DNA of 6,385 nucleotides, from NCBI GenBank assembly GCA_016866415.1, contig VGML01000123.1:1-6385 (forward strand). Reading direction: 5' to 3'. Source of the DNA: Bacteroidota bacterium (GTDB lineage Bacteria > Bacteroidota > Bacteroidia > Flavobacteriales_D > Crocinitomicaceae). Positions 1-6,385 of the stretch are shown piece after piece. The notes beneath the pieces were generated by a model that was given only the letters and a program-made list of their open reading frames with translations, had not been told where the DNA came from and made no database searches. The stretch's first letter is position 1. The number at the start of each line of letters is the position of its first letter. Both the position numbers and the translations under genes were made by a program.

Positions 1-113
1 CATATGGTAACCAAGATGTTCAAGCTGGTTTTTATACCTACCTTATTTCTTTCAAAACTCCTCAAAAAGATGATCGACAAATTATAACTGGTCATGTTAA
101 TTTACTGAGATAA
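1..113 (+). CDS. C-terminal end of a T9SS type B cargo protein (CHU_C / gliding-motility-associated C-terminal domain), partial
   Basis: Only the last 36 complete codons (from position 3, ending at the TAA at 111-113) lie in the window; the start is beyond the left edge. The translated tail contains AGFYTYLISFK and finishes IITGHVNLLR. This fits the end of the CHU_C sorting domain, whose last strands typically read G-x-Y-x-Y-x-(I/V) ... (T/R)GHVxLxR. In Bacteroidota this domain directs large, often repeat-rich proteins through the type IX secretion system to the cell surface or medium. What the passenger part does cannot be known from here. The gene converges with the GH25-like gene on the other strand, with 81 bp between the two stop codons. 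Confidence in the domain call is good for such a short piece because the terminal GHVNLLR lies directly at the stop codon, as it does in the family. Confidence 0.8.
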   Translation, partial: YGNQDVQAGFYTYLISFKTPQKDDRQIITGHVNLLR

Positions 114-143
114 AAACAGGAAGCAAAGGCTTTGTTAAATCGT

Positions 144-175
144 ATTATTTCAGAAGGTGAAAAAGCTGAAATAAT
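144..175. terminator. Inverted repeat between convergent genes, candidate bidirectional terminator
   Basis: ATTATTTCAG (144-153) and CTGAAATAAT (166-175) are exact reverse complements, giving a 10-bp stem with a 12-nt loop. It lies between the ends of the two convergent genes, where a shared terminator would be expected. Against this, the stem has only two G:C pairs and no T-run follows it on either strand. It is therefore not a classical intrinsic terminator. It may be a weak or factor-assisted one, an mRNA 3'-end stabiliser, or chance in AT-rich DNA. Confidence 0.35.
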
Positions 176-194
176 GGAATATAATGAAATTCAA

Positions 195-908
195 TTACTT
201 AATCAATAGATCTTGAAAATCACTTTCCTCTCCTATAAACTCATTGAAATCTACCTTTTCCGAAAATTCAGATAAATTACTATCTTTCTTATTTTGCCAA
301 AACACTATTCTCGAATATTTAATTTTTAGTTTTCGAAATGTTTTTTCATTAGGAGTATCTAACCATAAATAATACTCGGCGAATTTTTTTGAAACTTTTT
401 CAATACTATTTTCATCCACGTAAAGAACTGGGTCGCACTTACAATCTTTCGCTGCCATATCGAGCCAAACTTCTGCTTGATTCAAATCACATTCATTAGT
501 TATTGCATCAAGAATTGGAGGTAAATCACCCTTTTTTAACGTAACCGTTTTATTAAATACCTGATATTGTTCAGCTCCAGAAACTTGTGGTGAAAATAAG
601 TGATAAGCCCCTCGAGTAATTTTATTTGAAGCTAGAGCCTTCCAATTTTTTATAAAATTTGAATCTGGGCGAGATTCCCAGGTATGTTGTCCTTCATTAG
701 GATTTGTATCAACAGCTCGAACGGATCGTGAAATTACAAACCGATAATGTTCCTTGACATTTTCCCAATCTGGAGATTCAGGTTTCTGATTTGAAAAATC
801 AATCCCTTTAATTGATGATTTTATTTGCTGAGATTTTGGCTCATTTTCAGAATTTTCACAATCCACGATAGCTGCGAGGACTATTATAAAAATTGACTTT
901 TTTTGCAT
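195..908 (-). CDS. Exported GH25 lysozyme-like protein with a degenerate active site
   Basis: A 237-residue protein resembling glycoside hydrolase family 25 (Chalaropsis-type muramidases, which cut the MurNAc-GlcNAc bond of peptidoglycan). Seen in order: a hydrophobic leader at 5-16 followed by Cys17; GIDFS at 35-39 (family GIDVS, with catalytic Asp37); FIKNWKAL and RGAYHLFSP around 85-107; KKGDLPPILD at 125-134; and a C-terminal FWQ at 203-205 followed by KVDFNEF (Asp220), like the family WQY...vDln. The family DxE motif reads Asp134-Ala135-Ile136, so the conserved Glu is absent and normal muramidase activity is doubtful. Cys17 after IVD could be a lipidation site, but Asp at -1 is a poor lipobox; the acidic residues after it (ENSENE) resemble a surface-export signal of Bacteroidota lipoproteins. 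A ladder of cysteines (140, 156, 158) is unusual for the fold. The gene starts 29 bp after the tandem FGE-like gene and is probably co-transcribed with it. No clear Shine-Dalgarno is present; the start is chosen because it gives the signal peptide. Confidence 0.75.
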   Translation of the reverse strand: MQKKSIFIIVLAAIVDCENSENEPKSQQIKSSIKGIDFSNQKPESPDWENVKEHYRFVISRSVRAVDTNPNEGQHTWESRPDSNFIKNWKALASNKITRGAYHLFSPQVSGAEQYQVFNKTVTLKKGDLPPILDAITNECDLNQAEVWLDMAAKDCKCDPVLYVDENSIEKVSKKFAEYYLWLDTPNEKTFRKLKIKYSRIVFWQNKKDSNLSEFSEKVDFNEFIGEESDFQDLLIK

Positions 909-937
909 TTAACAAATTTTAAAAAAAACAAACCTCT

Positions 938-2680
938 CTACTTTTTATGTTCTTCATAATCATAAAACCCTTCCATCACAAAACGGAAACCAACTTGGGG
1001 AGAGGGCAAAGTTATGAGTTCAGGTAATATATTTAAATTACCATCAAATATTTGATTGGAACAATTTCCATTCATACTTGCAAAAGACCCACCCAAAACA
1101 TAGTCAGAATTTGAAACAACTTCTGCGACATTGCCATTTGTATTATGTATACCAAATCTACTCGGGTAATAGGAGTTGACTGGAGCCGTTAATTCAAATC
1201 CATCCAAAGCCCTACTGCGTCTTAATATAGGTAATTGTCCTTTGCGATAATTGAGATCAAGAGCTAATTTAAGCTCATCATAAACCTCGTAGTCTAAAAG
1301 TGGATTAAAATTCATCATGAATTCTCCTTTAGCATTACGATTATAAGGGCCTCCCCAACTATACGTAGCCAAATCTAAATCGCCGGTCATGGCGCGCAAT
1401 TGCTGTTTTGCAGACGGCAAAGTAAATTTCACGTATTCATATTTCCTTTTTGGATCCTTAATATACAGTTCAGTCAACCAACTGCAAAATGCCATCATGG
1501 CTTCTTTGGTAATGTTAACAACTGGGTGATTCGGGAATTGAGTTGTATAATGCTGATATTGCAGTAAATCTGTTTCTGAAGTCCAATTTTCATCTCGTGG
1601 CGTATATTTATTTCGTATAACTGAATCAGTTATCGCATTCAAAAACTGAATATACATGTCATTTGTAACTTCGTATTTTGAAAAGTAAAAATTAGAAAGC
1701 ACCAGTGATTTATCTTTTTTATGACTTTCAGCTGAATCGGGTTCAAAAATGGAATAATAGCGATTAATTTGAAAACCTCCCGCAGGAATGTAACTCAAAC
1801 TTTTCTCAATAAATTTTGCGTCAACCTTTTCTTGCAAGGATGGTATTTGATACTCCTCAATTTCTGCAAAAACTCGAAATCCAACCCACGGGGATTCTAC
1901 ATCGAAAGTATCTCGAGAAGAAATAACCAATTTATGAGGTTCTTTGTTCCATGCACCACCTTTGCATATCGATTTTTCTGCAACCATTTCCGCTACATTA
2001 CCTGCCATGTGATAGATACCAAAATTATTTGGCCAATAATCGCTTACTCTGCATGAAACATCACCTCCATCATTTAAAAATCCAGCATATCCCATAAAAT
2101 CTCCTGAACCTCTATTACAATTGGCAAGCATTGACCCTTTATATTTTCCATTTTCACTTCGAATACTTTCTGTTCCCCAGGGGAAAATAGTACCCTTTGG
2201 AAGCCCACCTCGAGCCGCAAGCTCCCATTCCTCCTCGGTTGGTAAACGAAAATGAATTTTTTTGATTTTTTTGTCTTGAAGCCATTCATTAATAGTAATA
2301 CCGAAATACTCACAAAAATTTTGCACTTGCTCATAACTTACACCAACAACAGGATAATTTCGATACGCTGGATGCCGAAGATAATAATCGACATATTTAT
2401 CAGCATATCCAAGGCGAGTGCTTAGCCAAGACAGCGTATCAGGAAGATTTCGCTCATACTCAGATTCTCCTTTTGTTTTCCTTGTCCAATTTAAAAAACA
2501 CAAATAATCAAAATTTGAAATTTCGTATTTACCCGCGTATAAATTCGTTTTTCCGATGTGCACAAAAGGCATCTTTTTTCCATTTAATTTTAAATGCTCT
2601 CCCGGTTTAATTTCTTTTTTTTGCTGCGCGAAAACAACTTGAATAAATAATAGAGGAAAAAAGAGTATTTTTTTATGCAT
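938..2680 (-). CDS. Exported protein with two tandem FGE/SUMF1-like (GldK/GldJ-like) domains
   Basis: A 580-residue protein. The N-terminus MHKKILFFPLLFIQVVFA is a Sec signal peptide with likely cleavage before Gln19; there is no lipobox Cys. Two formylglycine-generating-enzyme sulfatase-type domains follow. Domain 1 (about 36-273) shows YPVVGVSYEQ at 109-118, RLPTEEEWELAARGG at 145-159, FPWGT at 166-170, GNVAEMV at 227-233, KGGAW at 240-244 and GFRV at 267-270. Domain 2 (about 296-570) shows YIPAGGF, a KYEVTN segment at 335-340, HPVVNIT at 385-391, LPSAKQQLRAM at 421-431, GNVAEVV at 516-522, LGGSF at 529-533 and GFRF at 564-567. Domain 1 has DTLSW and a HPAYRNYPVVGVS stretch that recall GldK/GldJ, components of the T9SS/gliding machinery, but those are lipoproteins and this one is not. 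Domain 1 has no cysteines after KGGAW and domain 2 has only Cys540, so neither has the Cys pair of true FGE. I infer a binding or structural role in the envelope. It lies 29 bp upstream of the GH25-like gene. The start is preceded by an A-rich tract rather than a Shine-Dalgarno. Confidence 0.8.
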   Translation of the reverse strand: MHKKILFFPLLFIQVVFAQQKKEIKPGEHLKLNGKKMPFVHIGKTNLYAGKYEISNFDYLCFLNWTRKTKGESEYERNLPDTLSWLSTRLGYADKYVDYYLRHPAYRNYPVVGVSYEQVQNFCEYFGITINEWLQDKKIKKIHFRLPTEEEWELAARGGLPKGTIFPWGTESIRSENGKYKGSMLANCNRGSGDFMGYAGFLNDGGDVSCRVSDYWPNNFGIYHMAGNVAEMVAEKSICKGGAWNKEPHKLVISSRDTFDVESPWVGFRVFAEIEEYQIPSLQEKVDAKFIEKSLSYIPAGGFQINRYYSIFEPDSAESHKKDKSLVLSNFYFSKYEVTNDMYIQFLNAITDSVIRNKYTPRDENWTSETDLLQYQHYTTQFPNHPVVNITKEAMMAFCSWLTELYIKDPKRKYEYVKFTLPSAKQQLRAMTGDLDLATYSWGGPYNRNAKGEFMMNFNPLLDYEVYDELKLALDLNYRKGQLPILRRSRALDGFELTAPVNSYYPSRFGIHNTNGNVAEVVSNSDYVLGGSFASMNGNCSNQIFDGNLNILPELITLPSPQVGFRFVMEGFYDYEEHKK

Positions 2681-2759
2681 AACTTTTTTTCTTAGAACAC
2701 TAAATTATCAATTAGTTACTAACTAATAAGAAAAAAATGATTATCAAACAATTGGTTTC
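2681..2759 (-). promoter_or_regulatory. Longest intergenic gap of the gene run, possible promoter for the FGE-like and GH25-like genes
   Basis: This 79-bp AT-rich gap separates the membrane protein stop from the FGE-like start, against 18-29 bp for the other gaps. Reading the - strand, TAATTTAG (2708 down to 2701) is one mismatch from the Bacteroidota -7 element TAnnTTTG and lies about 20 bases before the ATG. No TTG-type -33 element sits at the expected distance, so the promoter call is weak. TTATCAA occurs twice (2705-2711 and 2741-2747), and a palindrome sits at 2711-2727. Confidence 0.3.
2711..2727. repeat. 17-bp palindrome, possible operator
   Basis: ATTAGTTA-C-TAACTAAT: the two 8-bp arms are perfect reverse complements around a single central base. 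The one-base centre makes it a poor RNA hairpin and a better candidate for a dimeric DNA-binding protein site. It lies about 30 bp upstream of the FGE-like start codon, directly before the possible -7 element. In AT-rich intergenic DNA a chance palindrome of this size is possible. Confidence 0.4.
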
Positions 2760-3566
2760 TCAATCTTTAAACAAGAAGCCTTCTTCAAAATTATGTCCTT
2801 CCCAAAGTTGATCACTACAATCGTACTTAGATCTTCTTACAATCGAATAATCCATTGACTCCAAGGCTTCAACAAAAATTGAAAGGTCGATTCTCATATC
2901 CTCTGGATTAAGTTTTTCCGCTGAGGACTCTTTTTTCTCATCCAAAGGTTTAAGTTTAACACTTAGTGTTAATTTATATTCATTTGAATAGTATAACGGA
3001 TTACCACTATTAATTAATTTCTCTCTACTTCCTCTTGTATCCTCAAATTCCTTCAACAATACAATTTCGTATAATTCATTTTTCTTATAGATCGTATAAT
3101 CTTTACCCAATGGATTATCAAAACGAAATTCATCCTTACAAATTTCTATTCGGTCGTTAAGTGAATGTTTCAATTTTAAAAAATTCAATACGATAAAAAC
3201 GACACCGATTATTAGAAATAAAACTGAAAATCCTTTCATTATATAGTCTTCAGATCCTGTTGAAAAAAATAATTTAGATGTAAATGCACTAATTATCATT
3301 ATAATGACACCAAAAATTATCAATAGGTCGGCTTGAATGGGAGTGGATAGAATTATTTTATCTTCTTTCTTACGAAAAACATTTTTCTTCTTGACAAAAT
3401 GTCTTCCGAAAAAATACATAATGCAACCCGTTGAAAAAGAAATCAAGGAGATGTACCATGGAATTAATACAGCAAGAAAACTAAGACCTTGCCATACTAA
3501 ATAGATAATAAAAAAAACCAATGCAAATAAGACTATTGCAATTATTATTCTAATCGGCTTAGACAT
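2760..3566 (-). CDS. Hypothetical membrane protein, four predicted TM helices and a soluble C-terminal domain
   Basis: A 268-residue protein that I do not recognise. Hydrophobic stretches at about 5-25, 28-53, 79-97 and 110-131 suggest four membrane helices in two hairpins. A very basic stretch (residues 55-70, KKKNVFRKKEDK) lies between the pairs and would favour a cytoplasmic loop. The remaining 130 or so residues are charged and soluble. The start of that part (DRIEICKDEFRFDNPLG ... YTIYKKNELYEIVLL, 138-171) has the alternating pattern of a small beta-domain and faintly resembles bacterial PH-like domains attached to membrane helices; this is inference only. The protein ends near a YDC/WEGHNFEEGF segment. 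It begins 24 bp after sucB with no terminator visible between, so read-through from sucAB is likely. No Shine-Dalgarno is apparent, and the ATG directly precedes the first helix. Confidence 0.7.
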   Translation of the reverse strand: MSKPIRIIIAIVLFALVFFIIYLVWQGLSFLAVLIPWYISLISFSTGCIMYFFGRHFVKKKNVFRKKEDKIILSTPIQADLLIIFGVIIMIISAFTSKLFFSTGSEDYIMKGFSVLFLIIGVVFIVLNFLKLKHSLNDRIEICKDEFRFDNPLGKDYTIYKKNELYEIVLLKEFEDTRGSREKLINSGNPLYYSNEYKLTLSVKLKPLDEKKESSAEKLNPEDMRIDLSIFVEALESMDYSIVRRSKYDCSDQLWEGHNFEEGFLFKD

Positions 3567-3590
3567 GATAATAAAAAGCTATAACTGATT

Positions 3591-4859
3591 TTACAATCCC
3601 AACAAAATCTCCATCGGATCTTTAGCTCCGAAGATCATTCGTTCTGGATTTTCCAACATTTCTTTCACTTTCACAAGGAAACCAACAGATTCTTTTCCAT
3701 CAATAATTCGGTGGTCGTATGAAAGCGCCACATACATAATTGGACGAATTTCAACCTTTCCATTAATCGCGACTGGTCGTTCAACCACATTGTGCATTCC
3801 TAAAATTGCAGATTGCGGTGGATTAATTATTGGTGTTGATAACATCGATCCGAAAACTCCTCCATTTGTAATCGTAAACGTCCCACCTGTCATGTCATCA
3901 GGGGTGATTTTTCCATCTCTCGCTTTAACAGCCAAACGTTTTATTTCCCGTTCGATTTCAGCCAACGACATTTGCTCAGCATTTCGAACCACAGGAACCA
4001 TTAATCCTTTTGGAGATGATACTGCAATCCCAACATCCGCATAATCGTGGAAAATAATTTCGTTGCCATCAATTTGAGCGTTCACAGCTGGATATAATTT
4101 CAAAGCTTCTGTAACCGCTTTCGTGAAAAAGGACATAAATCCTAAATTCACTTCGTGGTGCTTAGCGAATTTATCTTTGTATTTCGCACGAATGTCCATG
4201 ATTGGTTTCATGTCCACTTCATTGAACGTAGTCAACATTGCTGTTTCATTTTTAACAGAAACAAGACGTTCCGCAATTTTTCTGCGTAACATCGACATTT
4301 TTTCGCGATTCTGATTTCTTGTTCCACCCCAGCCTTGCGCTGATTCAGTTGAGAATCCAGCTGACATGGCGTTTACAACATCCTGCTTCGTAATGCGGCC
4401 ATCTTTACCACTTCCTGCAACTTGTTTGGCAGAAATTCCATTTTCACTCATGATTTTAGCCGCTGCCGGGGATGGTGTTCCTGAAGCATAAGAAACTTCT
4501 TTCTTAATTGGATCTGGGTTTGGAACAACCGTTTTTGTTTCTACAACAGCTGTAACAACAGGTTTTGCATCTTCTTTTTTATCTTCTGCTTTTGGAGCAG
4601 CACTTCCAGCAGGTTTCGCAGCATCGGTATCAATCAGACATACGACTTGTCCAACTTTCACAACATCCCCCTCCCCTGCTTTCAATGTGATTGTTCCACT
4701 TGCTTCTGCAGGAAGTTCCAACGTGGCTTTGTCTGAGTCGACTTCGGCAATTGCTTGGTCTTTTTCAACGTAGTCTCCGTCAGAAACCAACCATTGTGCA
4801 ATTTCAACCTCTGATATCGATTCACCCGGACTTGGGACTTTCATTTCTAATATTGCCAT
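3591..4859 (-). CDS. sucB: 2-oxoglutarate dehydrogenase E2 component, dihydrolipoyllysine-residue succinyltransferase
   Basis: The protein transfers the succinyl group from the lipoyl arm to CoA and forms the core of the 2-oxoglutarate dehydrogenase complex (TCA cycle, cytoplasm). It has 422 residues, close to the family's usual 400-420. Seen in order: one lipoyl domain (1-78) with the lipoylated Lys44 in EVDSDKATLELP; an Ala/Lys/Pro/Val-rich flexible linker (about 80-122); a peripheral subunit-binding domain (about 126-164, TPSPAAAKIMSENGI ... GKDGRITKQDV) that docks E1 and E3; and the catalytic domain (about 185-422) with SYDHRIIDG at 380-388, giving catalytic His383 and Asp387. The MSxLRRKIAERLV opening and NPPQSAILGMH are typical of succinyltransferases. 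All key residues are intact. It starts 18 bp after the sucA stop, with a purine-rich AGAAAGAAAT upstream that may serve as a weak ribosome-binding site. No E3 (lpd) gene is in the window. Confidence 0.97.
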   Translation of the reverse strand: MAILEMKVPSPGESISEVEIAQWLVSDGDYVEKDQAIAEVDSDKATLELPAEASGTITLKAGEGDVVKVGQVVCLIDTDAAKPAGSAAPKAEDKKEDAKPVVTAVVETKTVVPNPDPIKKEVSYASGTPSPAAAKIMSENGISAKQVAGSGKDGRITKQDVVNAMSAGFSTESAQGWGGTRNQNREKMSMLRRKIAERLVSVKNETAMLTTFNEVDMKPIMDIRAKYKDKFAKHHEVNLGFMSFFTKAVTEALKLYPAVNAQIDGNEIIFHDYADVGIAVSSPKGLMVPVVRNAEQMSLAEIEREIKRLAVKARDGKITPDDMTGGTFTITNGGVFGSMLSTPIINPPQSAILGMHNVVERPVAINGKVEIRPIMYVALSYDHRIIDGKESVGFLVKVKEMLENPERMIFGAKDPMEILLGL

Positions 4860-4877
4860 GACACTTATTTCTTTCTA

Positions 4878-6385
4878 TTATTTAACAACTTTAACTTTCG
4901 CATACGAGAAAATCTCATTGAACAATTTCGCTAATCGTTTCTCGTGTAATTTCTTAGAACCTTCTGCTGAAGCAGCACTCGACGGTCGACAAATTCCAAT
5001 TAAATCTAATTTTCTTAAGCTCATTGCCATATATGTCCAAGCTCCCATATTTGCTGGTTCTTCCTGAGCCCAAATTACGTTTTTCGCATTGTATTTCGCT
5101 AAAATCGCTTCGATTTGTTTTTGTGGTAACGGATACAATTGCTCAATGCGAATAAAGGCCATGTTTTCAGCACCTAGTTGATTGGCCTTTTCTTTTAACT
5201 CGTAGTAGAATTTCCCTGAACAAAGCACAATTGTATCTACTGATTTCGCATCCGCTGTTGTATCATCAATTACTTCTTGGAAAGCACCTTTTGCCATTTC
5301 TTCCAACGATGAAGTAGCGATAGGATAACGAAGTAACATTTTAGGTGAGAAAACAACCAGTGGCTTTCTAAATTCACGTTTTAATTGACGACGTAACAAA
5401 TGGAAATGATTTGCAGGTGTTGAAGTATTTACAATTTGCATATTCAAATCAGCACATTGCTGTAAAAACCGTTCCATACGACCACTTGAGTGTTCAGCTC
5501 CTTGACCTTCATATCCGTGTGGTAGAAGCAGCGTTAAACCACTTTGTGTCGCCCATTTATCCTCACCAGCACTGATGAATTGGTCAATCATAATTTGCGC
5601 ACCATTGAAGAAATCTCCGAATTGCGCTTCCCAGATTGTTAAACCATTAGGAGTAGCAAGTGAATATCCATATTCAAAACCAAGAACTCCATATTCTGAC
5701 AATAAGGAGTTATAAACGGTAAATTTCGCTTGATCTTTTGAAAGTAAATTCAATGTTTCAATTTCTTCCTCAGAATCTTCTGTTTTCACAACTGCATGGC
5801 GATGGGAGAATGTTCCTCTTTCAACGTCTTGTCCTGAAATACGAACAGGATGACCTTCTGCCAATAATGAAGCATATGCCAACATTTCTGCTGTACCCCA
5901 GTCTAATTTATCATCTTTTATTGCATTCAAACGATCTTCAAAGATTTTTGCAATTTTTCGAAAGTACTTTTTGCCTTCTGGTAACGTTGCTAATTTAGCA
6001 CCAAGATCATTTAATTTCTTTTTGTCAACTCCAGTTTCCGGAGACTTTTCAAAATCTTTCGAATTTCCGTGGCGATAACCTTCCCAAGTCAAACTCAAGA
6101 AATCATAAACGCGCGCTTTTTCATTTTTTCGTGACGCTTCAAATTCATTTTCTAAAAACTGATTGTAATCATCTTCGAATTTCTTGGCGTCATCTTTCGA
6201 AATTACACCTTCATTTATCAACTGAGAAAGATAAATATCTTTTGGATTCGGGTGTTTTGCAATAATATTATATAGCGCTGGTTGTGTAAATTTAGGCTCA
6301 TCACCTTCATTGTGACCGTATTTTCTGTAGCACAACAAATCGATAAAAATATCACGTCCAAATTGCTGACGATATTCAATAGCGA
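4878..6385 (-). CDS. sucA: 2-oxoglutarate dehydrogenase E1 component (thiamine-diphosphate dependent), C-terminal part, partial
   Basis: The protein decarboxylates 2-oxoglutarate using thiamine diphosphate and passes the succinyl group to the lipoyl domain of E2 (SucB). About 502 residues are present. The reading frame stays open to the right edge, so the N-terminal half, including the GDG...N cofactor motif, is outside; family members are about 900-930 residues. Visible family marks are IDLLCYRKYGHNEGDEP with TQPALY at the right end (about 6345-6265), SGQDVERGTFSHRHAV about 200 residues from there, EAQFGDFFNGAQIMIDQFI, HGYEGQGAEHSS (5519 down to 5484), FSPKMLLRYP and a C-terminal WAQEEPANMGAW. 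These are standard for SucA/OdhA and no key residue in this half is missing. A TTG at 6338-6336 is an internal Leu codon, not a start. It is followed 18 bp later by sucB, the usual operon partner. Confidence 0.97.
   Translation of the reverse strand, partial: AIEYRQQFGRDIFIDLLCYRKYGHNEGDEPKFTQPALYNIIAKHPNPKDIYLSQLINEGVISKDDAKKFEDDYNQFLENEFEASRKNEKARVYDFLSLTWEGYRHGNSKDFEKSPETGVDKKKLNDLGAKLATLPEGKKYFRKIAKIFEDRLNAIKDDKLDWGTAEMLAYASLLAEGHPVRISGQDVERGTFSHRHAVVKTEDSEEEIETLNLLSKDQAKFTVYNSLLSEYGVLGFEYGYSLATPNGLTIWEAQFGDFFNGAQIMIDQFISAGEDKWATQSGLTLLLPHGYEGQGAEHSSGRMERFLQQCADLNMQIVNTSTPANHFHLLRRQLKREFRKPLVVFSPKMLLRYPIATSSLEEMAKGAFQEVIDDTTADAKSVDTIVLCSGKFYYELKEKANQLGAENMAFIRIEQLYPLPQKQIEAILAKYNAKNVIWAQEEPANMGAWTYMAMSLRKLDLIGICRPSSAASAEGSKKLHEKRLAKLFNEIFSYAKVKVVK

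Noticed and set aside
124..134. CAAAGGCTTTG palindrome followed on the - strand by a short T-run, as an intrinsic terminator
   Set aside because: The arms are 5 bp with a one-base centre, too short to form a stable hairpin, and the T-run is several bases away.
1769..2056. Open frame of 95 codons on the + strand
   Set aside because: It lies wholly inside the well-supported double FGE-like gene on the other strand and its translation has no recognisable features.
2074..2334. Open frame of 86 codons on the - strand
   Set aside because: It overlaps domain 1 of the FGE-like gene in another frame; the overlapped frame carries the family motifs.
938..2680. Genuine formylglycine-generating enzyme activating sulfatases
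   Set aside because: The active-site Cys pair is missing from both domains and no sulfatase gene is in the window.
3790..5067. Short + strand open frames opposite sucB and the end of sucA (3790-4044, 4123-4314, 4858-5067)
   Set aside because: They are antisense to strongly conserved catalytic regions and show no protein-family signal.
5738..5998. Open frame of 86 codons on the + strand opposite sucA
   Set aside because: Antisense shadow of a conserved gene.
6336..6338. TTG as a start codon of the sucA reading frame
   Set aside because: The frame continues open to the right edge with conserved SucA sequence (YRQQFGRDIFIDL), so this codon is an internal Leu.
1..6385. CRISPR arrays, tRNA/rRNA genes, insertion sequences, attachment sites
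   Set aside because: No regularly spaced direct repeats, tRNA-like folds, transposase sequences or terminal inverted repeats were seen.

Overview
The window looks like part of a chromosome of a Bacteroidota bacterium, most likely of the Flavobacteriia type. It is AT-rich with weak Shine-Dalgarno signals. The left edge carries the end of a protein with a gliding-motility-associated C-terminal (CHU_C, type IX secretion type B) sorting signal, which is confined to this phylum. The genus cannot be fixed from the sequence alone.

Layout: positions 1-113 (+ strand) hold the last 36 codons of a large secreted protein ending in ITGHVNLLR. It converges on a run of five genes that are all on the - strand. 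In transcription order (right to left) these are sucA (2-oxoglutarate dehydrogenase E1, 5' end beyond the right edge), sucB (E2 dihydrolipoamide succinyltransferase), an unrecognised four-helix membrane protein, an exported protein with two tandem formylglycine-generating-enzyme-like (SUMF1/GldK-like) domains, and a small exported GH25 lysozyme-like protein. The gaps are 18, 24, 79 and 29 bp. No intrinsic terminator is visible between any of them, so at least partial co-transcription is plausible. The 79-bp gap contains a near-perfect palindrome and is the best place for a separate promoter.

Function: sucA and sucB are ordinary TCA-cycle genes, forming the E1 and E2 parts of the 2-oxoglutarate dehydrogenase complex. 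The three genes after them look like accessory, envelope-directed genes. The two exported ones share a striking feature: each keeps the fold signature of an enzyme family but lacks key catalytic residues. The GH25-like protein has Ile in place of the conserved Glu of the DxE motif. The double FGE-like protein lacks the paired active-site cysteines. They may therefore act in binding or structure, or they may be drifting. No mobile element, CRISPR array, tRNA or rRNA was seen. I found no convincing evidence of a wholly new system; the accessory trio is the part most worth a second look.
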